This document shows, one piece after another, positions 26,618 through 30,392 of a stretch of DNA of 30,392 nucleotides. The stretch is from Elusimicrobiota bacterium. Its GTDB lineage: Bacteria > CAYTYR01 > UBA6262. Numbering within the stretch: the stretch's first letter is position 1; each line of letters begins with the position of its first letter. The notes under the pieces are model-generated. The model saw only the letters and a program-made list of their open reading frames with translations. It was not told the origin of the DNA and made no database searches. The position numbers were made by a program, and so were the translations under genes. The stretch spans positions 1-30,392 of the forward strand of contig PMCA01000012.1 in the NCBI GenBank assembly GCA_003153935.1, read 5' to 3'.

Positions 26618-27253
26618 ATGATAAGAGATATTAAAGCCATATTCGAACGTGACCCGGCGGCCAGGAGCGTACTGGAAGTCGTGTTGACCTATTCGGGTCT
26701 GCATGCTCTCTGGTTCTACCGTTTATCCCGGTTTTTCTACCGGCATAAAATGTTGTTGGCGGCCAGGATCGTTTCGCAGAAAGGCCGCTTCTTTACCGGC
26801 ATTGAGATACATCCCGCAGCCAGGATCGGGCAGAACTTCTTCATCGATCATGGTATGGGCGTGGTTATCGGCGAAACCGCTGAGATAGGTGATAACGTAA
26901 CCCTTTACCAGGGTGTCACTTTGGGCGGGACCGGCAAGGAAAAGGGTAAGCGTCATCCTACCATTGGTAATAATGTGGTGATCGGCGCCGGGGCGAAGAT
27001 CCTGGGCAATATCCGCATCGGCAACAATGTGAAGATCGGGGCCAATGCCGTAGTGCTGAGATCCGTACCGGATGATTCCACCGTAGTGGGAGTACCGGGC
27101 GAGATCGTGCGCATAAAAGGGGAAAATCCCCTGGAATTGGTGCAAACCGCTGACCTGCCGGACCCGATCATGGAGAAAATTGAAGAATTGCAAAAAGAGA
27201 TCGATGAATTCCGTAAAAAATGCCAACGCTGGCGCGAAGAATGTGAGAAATAA
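26618..27253 (+). CDS. cysE: Serine O-acetyltransferase
   Basis: The 211-residue enzyme acetylates serine, the first step of cysteine synthesis. An N-terminal helical region (about 1-60) precedes a left-handed beta-helix with hexapeptide I-G-x-x-x-x repeats. The active-site stretch is [12 protein letters not shown] (about 77-88), followed by [11 protein letters not shown], and the product ends in a charged helix. Length is like the short CysE of Bacillus. It stands directly before cysS, so cysteine supply and cysteine charging are linked, as in Bacillus. Confidence 0.96.
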   Translation: MIRDIKAIFERDPAARSVLEVVLTYSGLHALWFYRLSRFFYRHKMLLAARIVSQKGRFFTGIEIHPAARIGQNFFIDHGMGVVIGETAEIGDNVTLYQGVTLGGTGKEKGKRHPTIGNNVVIGAGAKILGNIRIGNNVKIGANAVVLRSVPDDSTVVGVPGEIVRIKGENPLELVQTADLPDPIMEKIEELQKEIDEFRKKCQRWREECEK

Positions 27254-27255
27254 TC

Positions 27256-28701
27256 TTGGCCCTGTTTGTTTATAATACCCTAACGCACCAGAAGGAAGAA
27301 TTCAAACCGCTGAAGGACAAAGTGGTTAACATGTACGTCTGCGGCGTCACGCCCTACGACGAGGTCCATCTGGGGCATGCCCGCTGCTACGTGGCTTTTG
27401 ACGTTATCCGGAGATACCTGGAGTATAGCGATTACACGGTCAATTATGTGCAGAATTTTACCGATATAGATGACAAGATCATCAAGCGGGCCCAGGAAGT
27501 GCAAATAGACCCGCTGGCCCTGGCGCAAAAAAATATCGAGGAATATTTTAAGGATATAAACGCGCTGAATATTAAAAAAGCCAAGGCTTATCCCAAAGTA
27601 ACCGAGAATATAGCTGAGATCATTAAAATAATTGATAACCTGGTTAACAAAGGATACGCCTACGCTGTTGACGGCGATGTTTATTATAGGGTAGCGAAAT
27701 TCCAGAAATACGGCGCCTTGTCCAAGAGGGATGTCAGCCAGTTAAAGTCCGGGGCCCGGGTAGAGATAGATGAACGCAAAGAAGATCCCCTGGATTTCGC
27801 CTTGTGGAAAAAAGAGAAGCCGGGGGAACCGTCCTGGCCGTCACCCTGGGGCAGCGGCCGTCCGGGCTGGCACATAGAATGCTCGGCCATGAGCCTGCAC
27901 GAATTAAAAACCGCCACGCTGGATATACATGGCGGGGGACAGGACCTGATTTTCCCTCATCACGAGAATGAGATCGCCCAGTCCGAGGGTTCCACCGGGA
28001 AATTATTCGCCAAGTACTGGCTGCATAACGGGTTCGTGACCATCAATAAAGAGAAGATGTCCAAATCCCTGGGTAATTTCTTTACCTTAAAACAGATCTA
28101 CCAGAAACACAGCCCGGCCGCGGTCAGGTTGTTCCTGATCTCCCAGCATTACCGCAGCCCGATCGATTACAGCGAGGATAAGATAACGGAGGCGGCTAAG
28201 GGTCTGGATAAATTCCAAAACGTCCTGGAAAATATGCGGGAAATGGTAAACCAGATAAACCTGGACGCCATTGGCAAGAAATTTACGGCCGCGCCGGAGA
28301 TCTGCCAGCAGATGGAAGATAAATTCACGGCGGCGATGGATGATGATTTTAACACCGCGGAAGCCCTGGCGGTATTATTTGAAATGACCAACGCCATCAA
28401 TATAGAAATGGAACAGAAGGAACTGGACCTGGTCAAGTTGAGTTATATGTCCAGGACCCTGGTCAGGCTGGGACAGGTTCTGGGACTGTTCGCACCCGGC
28501 AGCGCTCTGCGTACCGCCGAGGATAAGCTTAAGGGTAAAAATATTTCCGTACCGGAAGTCGAGCGACTACTGGCCAGGCGGGAAGAATACCGCCGCCAGA
28601 AAAAATGGGCCGAATCCGACCAGGTGCGCGATGAACTTCTGGCCAAGGGAATAATCCTTGAAGATACGGCGCACGGCACCCGTTGGAAAGTGAAAGAATA
28701 G
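27256..28701 (+). CDS. cysS: Cysteinyl-tRNA synthetase
   Basis: The 481-residue class I synthetase has the zinc ligand Cys in Y-V-C-G-V-T-P-Y-D, the H-x-G-H signature as H-L-G-H-A-R, the zinc site W-H-I-E-C-S-A-M, H-H-E-N-E-I-A-Q-S-E and the K-M-S-K-S loop near 270-274. The tail carries the DALR-like helical domain. Length is normal (about 460-490). TTG start two bases after cysE with only a weak GAG-type ribosome binding site. Confidence 0.97.
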   Translation: MALFVYNTLTHQKEEFKPLKDKVVNMYVCGVTPYDEVHLGHARCYVAFDVIRRYLEYSDYTVNYVQNFTDIDDKIIKRAQEVQIDPLALAQKNIEEYFKDINALNIKKAKAYPKVTENIAEIIKIIDNLVNKGYAYAVDGDVYYRVAKFQKYGALSKRDVSQLKSGARVEIDERKEDPLDFALWKKEKPGEPSWPSPWGSGRPGWHIECSAMSLHELKTATLDIHGGGQDLIFPHHENEIAQSEGSTGKLFAKYWLHNGFVTINKEKMSKSLGNFFTLKQIYQKHSPAAVRLFLISQHYRSPIDYSEDKITEAAKGLDKFQNVLENMREMVNQINLDAIGKKFTAAPEICQQMEDKFTAAMDDDFNTAEALAVLFEMTNAINIEMEQKELDLVKLSYMSRTLVRLGQVLGLFAPGSALRTAEDKLKGKNISVPEVERLLARREEYRRQKKWAESDQVRDELLAKGIILEDTAHGTRWKVKE

Positions 28702-29430
28702 ATGACCGGTATTATTTTTGGCCGACAACCGCTACTGGAAGCGCTGAAGAACAAACGTTCTTTTAATAAAATATTTATCGCCAAGGGATTGAAGGGCGAT
28801 ATCATTGACACTATTTTTCGTCTGGCCCGGGAAGCCAAGGTTATCGTCCAATTCGTGGACAAACAAAGATTGGACTACATGACCAATAAGGGTAATCACC
28901 AGGGGGTGGCTGGACAAGCGGCGGAAGTGGCGTATGCCGGCTTGGACCATATATTGGCAGCACTGGCTGGCAAAAAAGATGCGCTGGTCCTGGTCCTGGA
29001 CCGGATAACCGATCCGCATAATTTAGGGGCCATCATACGTTCCGCTCATTTGTTGGCCTGCGACGCGGTGATCATCCCAAAGCGGGACGCCGCCGGCGTG
29101 ACCGAGACGGTAGCCAAGGTAAGCGCCGGAGCGGTGGAATACATACCGATCATACAAGTGGGCAACCTGGTCCAGACCATAGAGACCCTGAAAGAGCAGG
29201 GCTTCTGGATCGCCGGCGCTGACGCTGCGGGCAAGAAATGCTTTGAGCAGGATCTTAAAGGCCGGCTGGCGCTGGTCCTGGGTAACGAAGGTTATGGACT
29301 GCAGAAACTGGTGCTGGAGAAGTGCGATTTACAGGTGGCGATACCGCTCTCCGGCAAACTAGACAGCCTGAATGTAAGCTGCGCCGCCAGTATATTACTG
29401 TACGAAATTTACCGGCAAAAACTGAAATAA
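28702..29430 (+). CDS. rlmB: 23S rRNA (guanosine-2'-O-)-methyltransferase (TrmH/RlmB family)
   Basis: The 242-residue SPOUT methyltransferase has an N-terminal L30e-like substrate-binding domain (about 1-75, starting I-I-F-G-R-Q-P-L-L-E-A-L) and a TrmH catalytic domain. The three SPOUT motifs are visible: D-R-I-T-D-P-H-N-L-G-A-I-I-R-S-A (about 99-114), L-G-N-E-G-Y-G-L (about 193-200), and I-P-L-S-G-K-L-D-S-L-N-V-S-C-A (about 214-228). RlmB methylates G2251 in E. coli; the precise target here is inferred. ATG abuts the cysS stop, as in the Bacillus cysS-rlmB area. Confidence 0.95.
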   Translation: MTGIIFGRQPLLEALKNKRSFNKIFIAKGLKGDIIDTIFRLAREAKVIVQFVDKQRLDYMTNKGNHQGVAGQAAEVAYAGLDHILAALAGKKDALVLVLDRITDPHNLGAIIRSAHLLACDAVIIPKRDAAGVTETVAKVSAGAVEYIPIIQVGNLVQTIETLKEQGFWIAGADAAGKKCFEQDLKGRLALVLGNEGYGLQKLVLEKCDLQVAIPLSGKLDSLNVSCAASILLYEIYRQKLK

Positions 29431-29443
29431 ATATAAAACAACG

Positions 29444-29472
29444 TTGACAAGAAGCTCTTTTTAGTGTATTTA
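29444..29472 (+). promoter_or_regulatory. sigma70-type promoter for the tRNA cluster
   Basis: A perfect TTGACA (29444-29449) and TATTTA (29467-29472) are separated by 17 bases. The expected start, near 29479, is about eight bases before the tRNA-Thr gene at 29487. It falls just after the rlmB stop at 29430. Confidence 0.6.
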
Positions 29473-29486
29473 TTAACATTCAGCAT

Positions 29487-29559
29487 GCCACCGTAACTCA
29501 GTTGGTAGAGTAGCTGATTTGTAATCAGCCTGTCGGGGGTTCAAATCCCTCCGGTGGCT
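29487..29559 (+). tRNA. tRNA-Thr (anticodon UGU)
   Basis: Acceptor GCCACCG (29487-29493) pairs with CGGTGGC (29552-29558). The anticodon stem GCTGA/TCAGC encloses the loop TTTGTAA, giving anticodon UGU. The T-arm encloses TTCAAAT. The discriminator is T at 29559 and CCA is not encoded. It is first in a Thr-Tyr-Gly-Thr-tuf order like E. coli thrU-tyrU-glyT-thrT-tufB. Confidence 0.96.
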
Positions 29560-29573
29560 TTTGAAAAGAATAT

Positions 29574-29658
29574 GGACAGGTGGCCGAGCGGCTAATGGTA
29601 ACGGGCTGTAAACCCGTCGAGCGCAAGCTCTTCGTAGGTTCGAATCCTACCCTGTCCA
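29574..29658 (+). tRNA. tRNA-Tyr (anticodon GUA)
   Basis: Acceptor GGACAGG (29574-29580) pairs with CCTGTCC (29651-29657). The anticodon stem ACGGG/CCCGT encloses the loop CTGTAAA, giving anticodon GUA. The long variable arm (GAGC..GCTC) marks it as a class II tRNA. The T-arm is GTAGG/CCTAC. The discriminator is A and CCA is not encoded. Confidence 0.97.
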
Positions 29659-29673
29659 CTTTTAATTCTCAGG

Positions 29674-29780
29674 AACACCCCAAGGGGTAACAGTGAGCCG
29701 GCGTTTAGATTTCCGTCCAGGAAATCTGCCGAGCGAACGCAATAGGGGCGGTAGCCCCTTTGAGCGGGGTTTGGGGTGTT
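29674..29780. repeat. 107-bp nested inverted-repeat element between tRNA-Tyr and tRNA-Gly
   Basis: The outer arms AACACCCCAA (29674-29683) and TTGGGGTGTT (29771-29780) are perfect 10-bp complements. Inside, GCGTT/AACGC (29701-29705, 29736-29740) encloses a hairpin AGATTTCC/GGAAATCT (29707-29714, 29720-29727) with loop GTCCA. A second hairpin AGGGGC/GCCCCT (29744-29749, 29754-29759) has loop GGTA. The whole can fold as a cloverleaf-like structure. It resembles a REP/MITE-type element or a structured RNA. No known family was recognised from memory with confidence. Confidence 0.75.
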
Positions 29781-29785
29781 ACTAC

Positions 29786-29856
29786 GCGGGTGTAGCTCAG
29801 TGGTAGAGTTCCAGCCTTCCAAGCTGGCCATGTGGGTTCGATTCCCATCACCCGCT
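29786..29856 (+). tRNA. tRNA-Gly (anticodon UCC)
   Basis: Acceptor GCGGGTG (29786-29792) pairs with CACCCGC (29849-29855). The anticodon stem CCAGC/GCTGG encloses the loop CTTCCAA, giving anticodon UCC. The T-arm encloses TTCGATT. The discriminator is T and CCA is not encoded. It begins six bases after the nested inverted-repeat element. Confidence 0.96.
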
Positions 29857-29861
29857 TTGTA

Positions 29862-29890
29862 TTGACACTTGCCTTATTATATAGTAGAAT
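29862..29890 (+). promoter_or_regulatory. near-consensus promoter abutting tRNA-Thr(GGU)
   Basis: TTGACA (29862-29867) and TAGAAT (29885-29890) are 17 bases apart. The -10 ends one base before the tRNA at 29891, so the predicted start near 29897 lies inside the tRNA gene. It could therefore serve the downstream pilZ-tuf genes rather than the intact tRNA. Confidence 0.6.
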
Positions 29891-29963
29891 GCTGGGGTAG
29901 CTCAGCTGGTAGAGCACGTCATTGGTAATGACGAGGTCGTCGGTTCAAGCCCGATCCCCAGCT
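29891..29963 (+). tRNA. tRNA-Thr (anticodon GGU)
   Basis: Acceptor GCTGGGG (29891-29897) pairs with CCCCAGC (29956-29962). The anticodon stem CGTCA/TGACG encloses the loop TTGGTAA, giving anticodon GGU. The discriminator is T at 29963, followed by a T-run, and CCA is not encoded. Together with the UGU species it covers most Thr codons. Confidence 0.97.
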
Positions 29964-29990
29964 TTTTGATTCTCACACTAGAGGTGTGTA

Positions 29991-30353
29991 ATGGAAGAAA
30001 GACGCAAACTGGTCCGTCTGGATGCTTCGGTTAAGGTAAACTACCGGATTTTGACCGCGGTCAACCTGGCCAGTGACTCTGTTTCCCATGACTTTAGTGA
30101 AGGCGGCGTCAGAATAGAAGTAAAAGAACCGATCCAACCCAAAACCTTGCTTAGCCTGGATCTGATGCTGCCCGGAGAAAAAGAGCCGGTGAAGGTTAAG
30201 GGTGAAGTGATCTGGATGGAGAGATACATAAAACAGCTAAGGCCGGTCTACGAGGTCGGCATAAAATTTATTGATATTGACTCTAATGAAAAGAATAAAT
30301 TGAACCAGTATTTCCTGACCATACTTAAAGGCAAAACGAATAAAAATTCCTAG
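29991..30353 (+). CDS. PilZ-domain c-di-GMP-binding protein
   Basis: The 120-residue protein is a single PilZ domain. The c-di-GMP-binding RxxxR motif is R5-K-L-V-R9, and the second motif DxSxxG is D34-F-S-E-G-G39. Both are intact, so binding is likely. Single-domain PilZ proteins act as small adaptors, for instance on pili or flagella, but no partner can be read from this sequence. The ATG has GAGGTG at 29981-29986. The gene lies between tRNA-Thr and tuf, and its TAG stop overlaps the tuf ribosome binding site. Confidence 0.9.
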   Translation: MEERRKLVRLDASVKVNYRILTAVNLASDSVSHDFSEGGVRIEVKEPIQPKTLLSLDLMLPGEKEPVKVKGEVIWMERYIKQLRPVYEVGIKFIDIDSNEKNKLNQYFLTILKGKTNKNS

Positions 30354-30358
30354 GAGGT
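30351..30358 (+). promoter_or_regulatory. tuf ribosome binding site overlapping the pilZ stop
   Basis: TAGGAGGT includes the pilZ stop codon TAG (30351-30353) and a strong Shine-Dalgarno GGAGG. It is nine bases before the tuf ATG at 30368. This makes coupled translation of pilZ and tuf plausible. Confidence 0.7.
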
Positions 30359-30367
30359 ATCAGTAAC

Positions 30368-30392
30368 ATGTCCAAAGCGAAATTTGAGCGCA
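30368..30392 (+). CDS. tuf: Elongation factor Tu (5' end only)
   Basis: The first eight codons read M-S-K-A-K-F-E-R, the nearly invariant start of bacterial EF-Tu, and the window ends there. EF-Tu delivers aminoacyl-tRNA to the ribosome. The order tRNA-Thr, Tyr, Gly, Thr and then tuf supports the call. Only 25 bases are visible, so intactness cannot be judged. Confidence 0.88.

Noticed and set aside
29678-29687. CCCCAAGGGG as a tRNA-Tyr terminator hairpin
   Set aside because: The two-base loop is too small, there is no T-run, and these bases pair better with 29771-29780 in the larger element.
29592-29917. Minus-strand frames over the tRNA cluster
   Set aside because: They are read through tRNA genes and the inverted-repeat element and are common spurious annotations in tRNA clusters.

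Overview
The window is a dense, almost entirely plus-strand stretch of core bacterial genes with very short intergenic gaps. All confident genes are on the + strand. G+C looks close to half by eye. TTG and GTG starts are common (TTG: pilM, pth, alr, cysS; GTG: TPR protein, LolB-like lipoprotein, rpsF, ssb, rplI). The cell appears to be Gram-negative (diderm): there is a LolB-like lipoprotein, an Mla/MCE lipid transporter and type IV pilus/type II secretion platform parts. Yet several gene orders match Firmicutes (radA-yacL-ispD-ispF-cysE-cysS-rlmB; rpsF-ssb-rpsR-DUF2232-rplI-dnaB), while others match Proteobacteria (lolB-ispE-prs; prs-rplY-pth; tRNA-Thr/Tyr/Gly/Thr-tuf). That mix suggests a deep-branching diderm. 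Omnitrophota or a related lineage is my best guess, but it is an inference from layout, not a demonstrated identity.

Layout. 1-447: 3' end of a PQQ-type beta-propeller protein. 564-4516: a pilus/secretion platform operon (PilM-PilN fusion, PilO-like protein, TPR protein) behind a near-consensus promoter. 4594-9102: a second promoter, then LolB-like lipoprotein, ispE, spoVG, tRNA-Gln(UUG), glmU and prs (isoprenoid, UDP-GlcNAc and PRPP precursors). 9119-11056: membrane-GAF-GGDEF protein with a broken catalytic motif but an intact c-di-GMP I-site. 11079-15104: rplY, pth and a SERCA-like Ca2+ ATPase. 15216-18830: ribosomal/replication operon rpsF-ssb-rpsR-DUF2232-rplI-dnaB. 18831-22990: alanine racemase, then an MlaE-MlaF-MlaD lipid transporter whose MCE protein carries a C-terminal beta-strand-rich, barrel-like domain. 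22996-29430: radA-yacL-ispD-ispF-cysE-cysS-rlmB. 29431-29990: no protein gene, but four tRNAs (Thr-UGU, Tyr-GUA, Gly-UCC, Thr-GGU), two promoters and a 107-bp nested inverted-repeat element. 29991-30353: PilZ protein. 30368-end: first codons of tuf.

Together the genes cover translation (L25, Pth, S6, S18, L9, RlmB, CysS, EF-Tu, tRNAs), replication and repair (SSB, DnaB, RadA), envelope building (GlmU, Alr, MEP-pathway IspD/E/F, Mla, LolB-like), cysteine supply and charging (CysE, CysS), and a possible c-di-GMP/pilus theme (PilMN, PilO, GGDEF-like receptor, PilZ). I see no CRISPR array, insertion sequence, prophage or defence cluster. The less ordinary parts are the PilM-PilN fusion, the MCE-barrel fusion, the I-site-only GGDEF protein, the PilZ gene wedged before tuf, and two structured non-coding elements that both sit beside tRNA genes.
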